A stretch of 64,000 nt of DNA. Origin: Glyphotaelius pellucidus. Taxonomy: Eukaryota; Arthropoda; Insecta; Trichoptera; Limnephilidae. The position numbers and the translations under genes were made by a program. Numbering within the stretch: the first letter of the stretch is position 1; each line of letters begins with the position of its first letter. This document shows positions 1 through 9,975 of this stretch, piece after piece. Location: contig OW386550.1 in the NCBI GenBank assembly GCA_936435175.1, positions 17,441,133-17,505,132 of the forward strand. Reading direction: 5' to 3'. The notes under the pieces were generated by a model, which saw nothing but the letters and a program-made list of their open reading frames with translations, was not told where the DNA came from and did no database searches.

Positions 1-2
1 AA

Positions 3-185
3 TTTATAAAAAACGACTCGTCTAAAATAGAGCAAAAATCTTGTGGGGAACATCTAAAAAAGCATTTAAAGAAACACGGTGAATTTTTTATAGATGTAAC
101 TTCTAAAATAAGTGAATTAAACTTGTTTATAATAATTTTTGGAGCATACTTTGCGATTTTTTTCTATCGAGGGAATTACATATAA
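3..185 (+). CDS. Open frame running in from the left edge, unidentified
   Basis: A frame open from the window edge runs 60 codons to a TAA at 183-185. It is rich in Lys and charged residues, then has a hydrophobic run near the end (LFIIIFGAYFAIFF) before RGNYI. That resembles the end of a membrane or tail-anchored protein, but I do not recognise the family. No acceptor site, start or nearby polyadenylation signal is visible. It could be the last exon of a gene to the left, or a chance open frame in AT-rich DNA. Confidence 0.2.
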   Translation, partial: FIKNDSSKIEQKSCGEHLKKHLKKHGEFFIDVTSKISELNLFIIIFGAYFAIFFYRGNYI

Positions 186-316
186 TTTGCGTTTCGGCGT
201 AGGGAACGTCTAAATATTTTCTTAAAAAATAACGTATATTTTTTTAAGAGCTTAAAAACTTCAAATTTTTAAGGGAGATGTGTAAGAAATCGGTAGCAAC
301 TTTATTGCATTTTCCT

Positions 317-475
317 GAAACTAAGAAATATTCTTCAAAAAACTATGATTCAGTAGGTTAACTATGCATTATCCCAATCAATTCTACAATATGGAATAAT
401 AGGCTGGGGAGGAACATATAAAACCAACTTATCCTCACTGGAAATAGACTAAAGAAGACTCAATAAAATAAAAAT
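317..475 (+). mobile_element. Decayed LINE reverse transcriptase fragment
   Basis: Translation from 363 gives YALSQSILQYGIIGWGG and then a stretch with one stop. This is the post-catalytic segment typical of jockey-like non-LTR reverse transcriptases (Q-S-I-L-x-Y-G-I-x-x-W-G-G). Upstream, KLRNIL is readable in the neighbouring sequence. It is a 5'- and 3'-truncated fossil. Confidence 0.6.
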
Positions 476-628
476 AAATTTTAAATTTTTCAACCGTGCA
501 TAGTGGATTATTCAACGAATTTAAAGTTTTAAAATGAAATGAACTTATCAAATAAATGCATTACTTCAAATTCACAAAGATAAGCTGATAATAAAGTCAT
601 TTGAGCAGCAGACCGAGAACCACAGAAC

Positions 629-1234
629 CAGTGGCGTAGCTGGCATGGTGCGGATATCGTGGTGTCGCCCGAAGAATGAACCGTCGAAATGTCGCCCCAA
701 GAAATACGAGTAGGTAGTAATCCTCAAACCAGATTTTGGATAATATTATAATACCTAGTGTTGAGGAAAATAATTTAGGTATTATGATTGGCGGCGCTAG
801 TAAAGCGAGAGTGGCCTCTTATCCCAAGAATCGACAACTGAATGAAATCTGAGGGCGCTCTTACATTTGGTCGACGAAAGGCGGGAAACTACCCAGTATA
901 AACAGCTAATCGTTCGACAACTACAGTTCGCAGTCAAAGCCGACCAAGGCCCCTACCACAGTCGATCGATATGGGTTGATAGGATAACTTTCGGTAACTT
1001 CTCATCATCCCCTATCACAATTGAAGATCGCCACCAAAAAAGTAACAGTTCACAACGACTAAGTGTTCTTAACATTTTCGGCGGCAACTGTTGTTGGTGA
1101 TCTGCAGTCGTCCTAGGGAACGATGAGAAGTTGCCAAAAGTTATCCTACCAATCTTTATCGATTGACTGTGCTAGGGGGGCAGGTGTAAATACTGTCGGC
1201 AGTTTACCTACTCCCTCCCTTAGCTACGCCACTA
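629..1234. mobile_element. hAT-like terminal-inverted-repeat element with internal foldback
   Basis: The left end reads CAGTGGCGTAGCT and the right end AGCTACGCCACTA, inverted copies of each other and a common type of hAT terminus. Inside, about 955-1036 and 1090-1172 are long imperfect inverted copies around a short loop; both contain a GGATAACTTT / AAAGTTATCC core. No transposase frame is visible. An exact 8-bp target duplication was not found at the flanks, so the outer limits are approximate. Confidence 0.6.
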
Positions 1235-4200
1235 CATGTATGTTCATTAATTTGATAATGTTATACATGGTTTAGGGACGTACTTGACTTACTCAGTGAT
1301 TTCTGACATTATTTGGAGTAAAAAATTTAAATGAAATTTTGGTCTTTGGACATTATTGATGTTTTTTTTTCTTTTTTCAAAAAAAAAAGTAAGTATTGGA
1401 CAGTTGGGGGTGGGGTAAGAGGTTGGGCGATTACTCGGCTGAGTGACCAGTGACAACAAGCGGAATATATTTTTTTTGTTTGATTTTGAAGAAAGAAAAT
1501 TTTTAAAAAAGTCATCGAAAAAGACACAGGAAACCAAAATTTCATTTTTTTTTATTCCAAATAATGTCAGGAATCACTCAGGTAAAAGTAAGTCGAGTAC
1601 TCCTTTAACGCCCTGCATATTTACCCTTGGTTATATAAATATAAAAATATGCTAACAATATGTTTTTATTTTGATAAATAATTTTCTTTTTTGATAATTA
1701 AATATTCTAAGGAGAGAAGAAAATATCAACTTTGGTTTCTTCTAATAAAGTTGTTCATAGCAATAATAATATTTGGATGATTTATATAGCGCCGTTTTTA
1801 TGAAAAATCACCTCAAGGGCGCTGAAAATCACCTCAAGGGCGCTGAATAATGGGTGGGCATTGTAATAAATTGTGTTGAATACCTTTCATTTTTACCTCT
1901 AATCAATCTAATAATTATTATCAACATCTAAATACGGTATATCTGGTAATTAGAATTTTGTACAATTTAATAATAAACTTTAAATATTTCTTTTTGGGGT
2001 TTTAGAAAATTGATCTGAAATAAGATGTTTGCAATTTAATTTTTAAAAAATTTCCGAGAAGGACCACCGTTTTGCTGGAGATTGTGAATTACCAAATATA
2101 ATTTAAAACTTAACTTATTTCTTCTGCTTTACCAAAAGTTTCCTGATATCGCGAATAAAAGATTTTATACCGTGAAAAAGATTTCCAAATCCATCATTCC
2201 TGGAAAAACATTATTAGCCAGCAGCACCTGTTGAAATACACGGTAAACTTTTATGTAATAGAGTAATAAAACGAATTACCTACCTTTTTAAATCGAGTAT
2301 GGCTGCAGCTAAACGTTAACTTCACTCACTTCACTGGACTTTCTAGAACAAAGAAGCTTGCATGCGAAGAGCACAGGTGGTGGCTTTTCAAAGCGTTCCT
2401 TGATCAAATTATTTATTTTGACTCGAAACAATTATTTTTATTTGATATTTTTGAAAACAGAATGTCACCAAAAACCAACGACTACATATAATCCAAAAAC
2501 ACCACAAATTTTATGTATCATTTTATTTGAATCTGTACAAAGAACTTTAAAATAGGTATATTTTTTTTTAAATGACAACACTTTAATTACACGCGCAAAC
2601 GGGTAGGGACCAGCAGAGCAGCTGCTGTGTTTTAAGTATTTTTCACAGATCGTAGAATAAAATTATTTTCTGTGATCTTTGAATAATTTAATATAATGAT
2701 ATGAAATTACGGTATGTAATAGTAATTACTGAAATAATATTGTAAATCTATTTTTTAACAGAGTTTACTTATTTGTGTAACGAATGAATATCAGAAATAA
2801 TAAGCCTTGATAGACTTGGCCGCACACTTAGCAGTACACTTTTGTATTTTCTAAATGCATAATAATGCTAAAATTACACGAACACTTCATAAAAATCACT
2901 CAAAAATTGACTAAAATTTCGTTATTCCACTAGCACTAATTTCACGGTTTTTTTAAGACGTAATTTGAACTTTTAGACTAATCCGCCGCCCAGGAAAAAT
3001 TGCATTTATTTTAACTTTTCTTCGTAATACACGTATTAATTTTATTATTATCATACAACCGTTTACTTAAATCGAAAATCGTATTATTTTGCACACGAAT
3101 GAATGACATCATCACTCAATCGAGGCAAATCGATCAAATTTATTAGTATTAATTTTCGCTTTCTGTAGGTACATTTTATCGTTATTTTTTTATAAATAAA
3201 CTTAACTCTTTAATAAAATCAACACCACTTTCACTAATATTACGGCAAAATCAATTTTTAAATTCACCCCAACTTTTCACTCATTTTTTTACATTCGCTT
3301 CATGTAGCACTTCTCAAATTCACATAAAAACTTGTGAATTTAAAATCTTATAAACTTTTTTTTAAGACTTCTGTCGGATTTCGGCCATCGCTACCGAAGT
3401 ACGAACTATTAAAGGAAAAGGTTCATAATTAATGTATACAAAAAAATTCTTATCGATGAAGTAACTGATTAAGTCGAGATGACGCATAGTTTATTCAATC
3501 AATACCCATTTACATTTGCTAAAAATAGAAATGATGTAAACCCTACGCACCTACTAGAGTTATCAAGTTTAAATTTAACTGATTTTCTAGTTTTTGGCGG
3601 TTTTGTATTTCTATCTCGACCAAAAGCAATAAAATGTATTTTAGTTCTGAAAATATTAAAAATAAATATTAAAACCACACGACATATCTAGGTACATTAT
3701 ATTCTTGATGCTTGTGAGATCTGAAAACTTATTGAATAAATGAAGAATTTTATGAATAAAATTGGCTCGAACTTGGCCAATTCACGGCAAAATATTTTAC
3801 AAAAAAAAATCTTTTGGGACAGCCCTCTTTTATTGAATTAATTGAAGGTTTTTCTTATTAGATTTAAATTTATTTTTAGAGATTAAAATATTTTTTATGA
3901 ATTTTTTCAAACTTTTTTCTGTATTTATGATGTTTAAATACTTACACAAATTATTGTCTGGGGCAATGAAATAATCATATTGCAGCAAAAGATTAATTTG
4001 AATAAATAAATGACAATTAAAAATGGTTGGATTAGCTGAAAAACTGTAGTCAATATTTACAAAAGTATGTCTTTCCCGGGATCCAAAGGGTTTTAATTTA
4101 ACTCGACCATTTGGCATTTCATCTATCTATAAATTTGTTTGTTGATTTCCGGCTCCGGTTTAAGGTGGTTGCCTAGTTGGATACTACTTCTTTATCTCGC

Positions 4201-4543
4201 CAGAGTTCGCACGATCGAGATTCCACCTAAGAATTGTCAAAATGGAGTAATCAGTATTATGATACCTACCGGCTTAAAGAAAATTTGTTGTCATTGAGAT
4301 GGTGACTTTCCTTTGGACTTCTTATTTCAAAAGTAAAAAATGGTACGTTAAAAATTTATGATTTTTCTTACTATATGTAGGCAGGTCGAGTCGAAAACCG
4401 ATAATTTGTAAATAGTCCGTTAATATGTAAATATCCACAATAATTCGTTATGTAAATACAATAAAAAAATATATGAACTTGGTTAAATAATTTTTAATAA
4501 TTCATAAGCTCTTATTTTTGGTTGATGGAAGTTAGTGTAATTT
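1235..4543. other. Gene-free AT-rich stretch
   Basis: No exon, RNA gene or clear transposon is recognised in these 3.3 kb. Open frames here are short and unlike any family I know. The only local structure noted is an exact 21-bp tandem duplication at 1804-1845. Confidence 0.5.
1804..1845. repeat. 21-bp exact tandem duplication
   Basis: Two adjacent identical 21-bp units contain the core CACCTCAAGGGCGCTG. It is a simple local duplication with no associated gene. Confidence 0.85.
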
Positions 4544-5436
4544 TAGTGTCCGGCCGAGAACGGTTTCAGTAGAAACAGGACTTTCTACTGAAACCGAAAC
4601 CCAAACCGAATCTTCGGTATCTGTCTCAGTTTCGGCCGAAACTAAAACTGAAACCGAAACTTTTTTAGACGTGTTAAAATTTTTTACTGAAATTTGGCTT
4701 ATTATTTACAATTATGTGGACAGTTAACACGTGTTAAATGAAATAAAAAAGAATTACTGAAGTATGTGAAAAAATGATTATTTTTGTTATATTACTGCTA
4801 TAAAACATACAAAAATTATGAAAATTAACAAAACGTGTTAACTACTTCTTGGACAAAACTTAGATAATAATCGACACTTACATTATACATATATGAAGGA
4901 CTTCATTACCAGAGTATATGAATTTTTATCACGCGTGTTAATTAAATAAAAAAACAATAATTGAAGTACGTGAAAAAATAATTATTTATTTTTTTGATAT
5001 TACTGCTAAAAAAACAAACAAAAATTATAAAAATTAACAAATATGTTAACTACCTCTTGTAATTTATTAATAATCAACACTTACATTATAGGAAGGACCT
5101 CATTAATTGAGTATTTTAATTTTAATTGCATTTACAATCACAACATTCTTTTTACACGTGTTAAATGAAATAAAAAAAAAAAAAACAATAATAGAAGTAT
5201 GTAAATAACACAAACAGCACAATCACGCCTTACCGGCCGGCGACCTCAGCTGATGATGGCGGGTGACACTCAAGCCACGAACTCATCCGAAGTCGGCCGA
5301 ACGACGCGCGATAATTCACGAACGCAGAGTTTCGGTGCGGCCAAATGTTCGGCAGATTTTCTGCCGAAACTGATGCCAAAATTAGATTTTTTTGCCGAAA
5401 ATTGCCGAAACCGAACCTTCGGTCGGTCAATGATAA
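4544..5436. mobile_element. hAT-like element with CCGAAAC-rich ends and internal tandem repeats
   Basis: The left end (TAGTGTCCGGCCGA) and right end (TCGGTCGGTCAATG) are imperfect inverted copies. Both subterminal regions carry repeated CCGAAAC/GTTTCGG motifs, as in many BED-finger hAT families. The interior holds two units and a partial third of a roughly 200-225 bp tandem repeat, starting near 4728, 4931 and 5155; each begins with an ACACGTGTTAA-like motif. No transposase frame remains and the 8-bp target duplication is not exact. Confidence 0.55.
4728..5215. repeat. Tandem repeat, unit about 200-225 bp, 2.3 copies
   Basis: Units start with CACGTGTTAAATGAAAT or close variants and share, in order, GAAGTAYGTGAAAAAAT, ATATTACTGCTA, GTTAACTAC and ACACTTACATTATA. 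The third unit stops after about 55 bp. The repeat lies wholly inside the hAT-like element. Confidence 0.7.
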
Positions 5437-5602
5437 TTATGTACACCGGGAGTTGGAAGCGTTACCCTGACCTATGAAAACAAATTGTCTTTTGTACAGA
5501 GTTTTCAGGAAAAAACAATGATATTTTTTTCAATATTCGGTTTTCCACTTACTTGTGGTTAAGTTCCCATTTATTCTAGAGATCTGTATTTTTTCCGCTT
5601 TA

Positions 5603-5859
5603 GGCTGGGTGCATACATCAAATTTTCCGATTGTCTGATCAGACAATCGATCAGATAAACACCGCACAATCCGAATCGAAAACCGGACAGGTAATACAAC
5701 CGGGGCCGTGCCCTTTTTCTGACCGGATTGGACGGCCGGCACGGAATCCGGTTTTCGAATCGGATGTGTGCGGGCTTTCATAAGAAATGTATGGCACGAA
5801 GGCCTTCCGGTTTTCTGATCAGACAATCGGATGGAAAAATCTGATATATGCGCCCGGCC
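5603..5859. mobile_element. PIF/Harbinger-type MITE with TTA target duplication
   Basis: The ends are GGCTGGGTGCATACATC and, inverted, GGCCGGGCGCATATATC (14 of 17 matching). A TTA trinucleotide lies directly outside both ends (5600-5602 and 5860-5862), as expected for the 3-bp TWA duplication of PIF/Harbinger elements. The 257-bp element has long inverted arms (GATTGTCTGATCAGACA near the left end, TCTGATCAGACAATCGG near the right) and codes for nothing. It sits about 195 bp upstream of the DPCD start codon. Confidence 0.8.
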
Positions 5860-6053
5860 TTACTCCGCTAAGCTTTGTATGCTAAGAATTAAATGTTCAG
5901 TTCTACCCCGCATTCTGAGTGACAAATATTTTTACAACCTTACAATAAAAAAGTATATATATTTCGAGTTGACAGTTCGACAGTGGGAAATTGTGAATTT
6001 GAACAATTCGAACAGTGGAAAGTTAGGTTACCTTGGCAATAATAATAAACAAA

Positions 6054-8343
6054 ATGAAACGAAAGAATAATAATTGTTTGATCGAAGAAATCAATGCTGA
6101 AGAAGCGTTACAGGCCCAGGAAACGAGTGATCCGAAAAGAATTAAAATGCCTTCACCGAAAGAATGGTTAACCCGCTTACAGAGTGCTGAAAAAACTTCT
6201 CAGAAACAGAATAAAATACAAAAAGTGCATTACAAGTTTAGTGACAACACGGAAATGGTAGAGGAATATAATATTGATACTTCTGTAGTGTTGAGACGGG
6301 CGTGGAAGAAACCGGGGAAGCTTGGAGAAGATAAAAAATGGGATATTGAAATTGGAGATCCCGAACCAGCTGCGTTGAACCCATTGGACAATGAAATCAT
6401 ACGTGAAAGTAATGACCAGGTCTGCACCTTTTCAAATCAACACACAATTCAAAGGACGTGGCATATTTTGTTAAACATTAAATATATTTTATTTAGTTTT
6501 TTTTATCAATCTAATGATTTTTAGCTTGTTCAAACAGATTTCTGAAATGCATACTAGCAAAATTTGTTATTTAAAAATGTTTTCCGCTCTATGACTGCAA
6601 ATAAAGCAACATACAGATTTACAAACTTAATGCCTGCACACAATGTGGAAAAACACTATGTGAAGACGGAATCAGCCATGTACACCTAATGACACCTCTA
6701 AGTTCCCACATCCATTTAAAAATCGGATGCCCTAGTAATTTTAGGGGTTATATATAGCTGTTCACGCTTATCCGATACATTTAAAAGTCGTCTCCGACAC
6801 TTTATTGGATGAATGGCCAGCACAATGCATCCGCTAACATCATGTCGGAACTCGCTCTCTCGTAGGTTTGCATGAAGCTGTTCACATTTGTCGGATTGTC
6901 CTTCCGACATGCGCCCCAACTCCACAACCCACCCGCTCTTCACTCCTAAGGAAGTGGAATTTTTAACATTCTATTTTTAAACGGAAGTGGGAACAAGGCG
7001 TAATTGCACAAATGAGTGTAGGCCCCATGCAAATGCGCTTCGTGCTGTTTCTCAAGGAAGGTAACACAAAATAAAAGTACCAAATAACCTTTTTTATATG
7101 TTTCAGCCAATCCTGATGAGAAGAAACACTCGAATAAATCTGGAATGGAGAATAAGAAACCTTCCATATCCCATTGAGACTTATTCGGTAGCTGCAAATG
7201 CTGAGGAAAAATGCATAATCGTCAGGACAACAAATAACAAGTATTTTAAACGATTGGACATTCCAGAATTAGACAGAATTGGCCTAACCCCTGTGCAAGC
7301 AAATGTCGAATACACTCACAAGTTTAATACACTCATTATAACAGTAAGTTATTCCTTCATGGTTTTTAGATACTACCAGCTGGTACCCGGCATGCGTTGC
7401 AATGCCATTGAAAGAAATAAATTAATTCTCCCTGCATGTCTCTCCCACATTCCCCTTCCACCTTTCCCGCCTTACCCCACCCTCGTCACCCCTCCGCGAA
7501 CCCCATCTCCCCCGTTTCCCTCCCCCTCCTGCCTTTCCTCCCTGCCACTAAAATATATGAAATACACACATTTTCAATTATATAAATTTCATTACGCCAG
7601 AGCTTGCCATTATATATAGCCTATAACCTTCGCGAATGTGCGCACAACATATTACCAAAGTTTCATCGCACTCGGATGAAAGGTTTGGCAGCGCATAAAA
7701 TACGAACAAACAAATATTGATTTTTATATTTAAGATTTATTTAATCCGTGGACTTCCAAAATATCTGCTGCGGCAACAACAGGCCTGCCGGATTACACAA
7801 ATTCTTTTTCCAAAATTTTTTCACTTGCCAACATAATAAAAGCAGTAAAACAATGTGGCGTTTTTGTTGGCTTTGAATTTATAAGTTTTTGGATTACAAT
7901 GACTTTGAACACCAAAACAGCTATCAAACAATAAAAATGCTTTAAAAACTAAGAATTTAATAAAATTACTTTTCATAGCTGAGGTCGTACAACTGAAAAT
8001 AATTACCGAGCAAGAATTAATAATTACGGATCTAGAAACTCTGAACAGAAAATGCTTTTAAAATGTCATATCTCACTTTTCAAGAGTTTTTAATGTTAGC
8101 AGCCCACAAATTAATTTTCTGTTTTATAGCTATAATGCAGGATTGTTTATCATAACACAAGCATTTTCTTCAAATTAGTTTCCATACAATCAACATTCTG
8201 CAGTTAGTTTCAAATTCTTTTTTTTTTCTATTTTTCAGTATAAGAAACCCAAGGAGTTGTTGGATTTAGAAAAGGCGTGGATAAATGAATTGAAGACTAT
8301 TAAAACTACAAAGGATGGATTTGCAGACTGCAATCCAAGTTAA
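6054..8343 (+). CDS. DPCD: DPCD family protein, three exons
   Basis: Exons 6054-6419, 7107-7343 and 8239-8343 join in phase 0 (acceptors TTTCAG and TTTTTCAG; donor 2 GTAAGT, donor 1 the weaker GTCTGC) to give 235 aa. The translation follows vertebrate DPCD (about 203 aa) throughout: WLTRLQSAEKT, KVHYKFSDNTEMVEEY, then IRESNDQ joined to PILMRRNTR, WRIRNLPYP, CIIVRTTNNKY, and finally YKKPKELLDLEK. DPCD is linked to ciliogenesis and reported to associate with the RUVBL1/2 ATPases. The first in-frame ATG has a good context (AACAAAATG) and adds about 31 residues before the conserved start; the ATG at 6147 matches the vertebrate N-terminus and is an alternative start. An AATAAA lies 44 bp after the stop. 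Intron 1 carries a MITE and intron 2 a Helitron. Confidence 0.93.
6702..6994. mobile_element. Probable MITE in DPCD intron 1
   Basis: The ends GTTCCCACATCCATTTAAAAA and TTTTTAAACGGAAGTGGGAAC are imperfect inverted copies over about 30 bp, enclosing 293 bp. The interior repeats the motif CTGTTCAC. No coding capacity and no clear target duplication are seen. Confidence 0.5.
7376..7735 (-). mobile_element. Non-autonomous Helitron in DPCD intron 2
   Basis: On the minus strand the element starts with TC (TCTTAAATATAAAAATC) and ends with CTGG (the CTRR signature). A preceding base A and a following base T give the A|T insertion site typical of Helitrons. GCATGCCGGGTACC just before the end is shared with the copy ending at 49790. 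The interior has a polypyrimidine block at about 7430-7550 on the plus strand. No Rep/helicase frame is present. Confidence 0.7.
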
Positions 8344-8386
8344 TTAATTTAAAACACCTGCAAGCAATTATTATTTACCTACCTAT

Positions 8387-8392
8387 AATAAA
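8387..8392 (+). promoter_or_regulatory. Polyadenylation signal of DPCD
   Basis: AATAAA lies 44 bp after the DPCD stop codon. Confidence 0.7.
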
Positions 8393-8578
8393 GTCTACTT
8401 TTGTGATACAATGTTGCACATTTTATAATAAATTAAGTTCAAAGGAAGAAAACAATGTCACTAATATGAAGACCTGTAATAAAATATCTTAAATGTATTT
8501 TTGAGTAAGTTTGAGAAAAAATATTACAATAACCTAAATTAAGTCCTTCCTTTCAGAAATAATAATTAGATTCATAAA

Positions 8579-8790
8579 TCCGTCACTTCTAGACACACTG
8601 ACCCCAAGATTCATACCCACCCCTCATACCTTTTTCCTTCCCAGTTTCCTTCCTCTCCTTTCTTTCCTAAAAAAATCCTCCACATAGCTTTCCCAAAGAT
8701 GACATAGGCCCTGATGGGAATTATTTTCCTCAGGGCCTCCTTTGTGGAGCTAATGTAAGAAACAAAAAAGAAAGTTGTGAAAACGATTGT
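8579..8790 (+). mobile_element. LINE 3' end with stem-loop
   Basis: This matches the 3' part of the copy at 41848-42110 (shared CACTTCTAGACACA and CCACCCCTCATACC) and the stem-loop of the copy at 30720-31330. The inner stem is AGGCCCTGATGG / CCTCAGGGCCT with one interruption, and an outer stem CTCCACATAG / CTTTGTGGAG follows. It is only a 5'-truncated tail between DPCD and TEX10. Confidence 0.65.
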
Positions 8791-9160
8791 TAATAATTTT
8801 TTACATAACATCAATAAACTCCTTCGCATTTTATAAGGAAAAAATCTAAGCACTTAATATCGATCCATCACAGGACCTGAGATTAAAACTGACAACAGAA
8901 TTTGAACTCGGAATCATCTTAAATAGTATATCACATGTAAATTATTCTAATCCAAGATGGCGCCAAGTATCAAAATGTCACTGCTCACTCAAAATCATTC
9001 GAATTGATATATTATACGTAGCTAAGCTTAAGCTTTCAAAATTCTCATATATTATTGCAAAATAACAAAGTACTTGCATACTTAATACTACTAGGTACAA
9101 AAGAGAGCAAAAGAGAAATCCGCACGCAAATAAATATTTGAGTCCCCAGTTTTCCGCTTC

Positions 9161-9470
9161 TACCACGAGTTTCCCGAGACCGTGTATACAATGTAATGTT
9201 TCATGCGTACAACACTCGCAACGCCGGGTATTAATGCTAGCAAATTATTGTTTATAATTATGTAATGTACCACGGGTTTCCCGCCACCGTATATGTAAGG
9301 TAATGTTGCATGTGTGTAATTCGCGCAACACCGGGTATTAAACTATTGTTTATAATTACCGTGGTAATTACAGTTGAACCGGTCATCACAACATACCACG
9401 TATTTCCCGACACCGTATATTCAAGGTAAGATTGTGTGCGTGAACTCGGATAATGCAGGGCAGTACCTAT
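9161..9470. repeat. Degenerate tandem repeat, three units of about 75-125 bp
   Basis: Three successive units begin TACCACGAGTTTCCCG, TACCACGGGTTTCCCG and TACCACGTATTTCCCG (near 9161, 9270 and 9396). Each continues with ACCGTRTAT and a GTAATG-like segment; the first two also share GCCGGGTATTAA/ACCGGGTATTAA and TTGTTTATAATTA. The third is truncated. It lies in the tail-to-tail spacer between DPCD and TEX10. Confidence 0.75.
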
Positions 9471-9975
9471 TTAAAAAAATAATACTAATTAAGTATTCCC
9501 AGAGAGAGATGTATGTAATGTCGTCGTTCTAGTTTTCATCTTTTAGAGAAGCATATACCATCCCTTGTTTTCCTTTTTTATTTAGTTATTGTAAAGCGTT
9601 GAGCTGTGTTACATTTTCTCCTTTTTAGCCCAGACATCGGAGCCAAGGTTTTTCCATTATCAGGACCGATGCACAGTCAAAGCTGTCTAAAATCAGAATC
9701 ATTGATGAAGTAACGTAACTTGGCTCTAAAAACTGTAAACAAATACATAAACAAAGATCATTGACTTTAAATTATGAAATATAATATGTGCACATAAGAC
9801 TTATTCTCATTACAAGTAGACCTTTAGTTGTAGTGAATAATAATTGTTTCAGCTATCCACTAAAAAAAAAATATAAAGATGCTTTGTTATTATTCAATAA
9901 ATTGTGTGAAATGAAACTAAACATAACAGATTTGTTTTATATATTTCTGACATGGGAAGATACAATAGATTCATA

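Noticed and set aside
3830..4117. 95-codon minus-strand frame starting MPNGRVKLKPF
   Set aside because: Its first third looks protein-like, but no family was recognised and no splice or promoter context supports it.
6033..6053. In-frame upstream start for DPCD
   Set aside because: The triplet at 6033 is TTG; the first ATG is at 6054.
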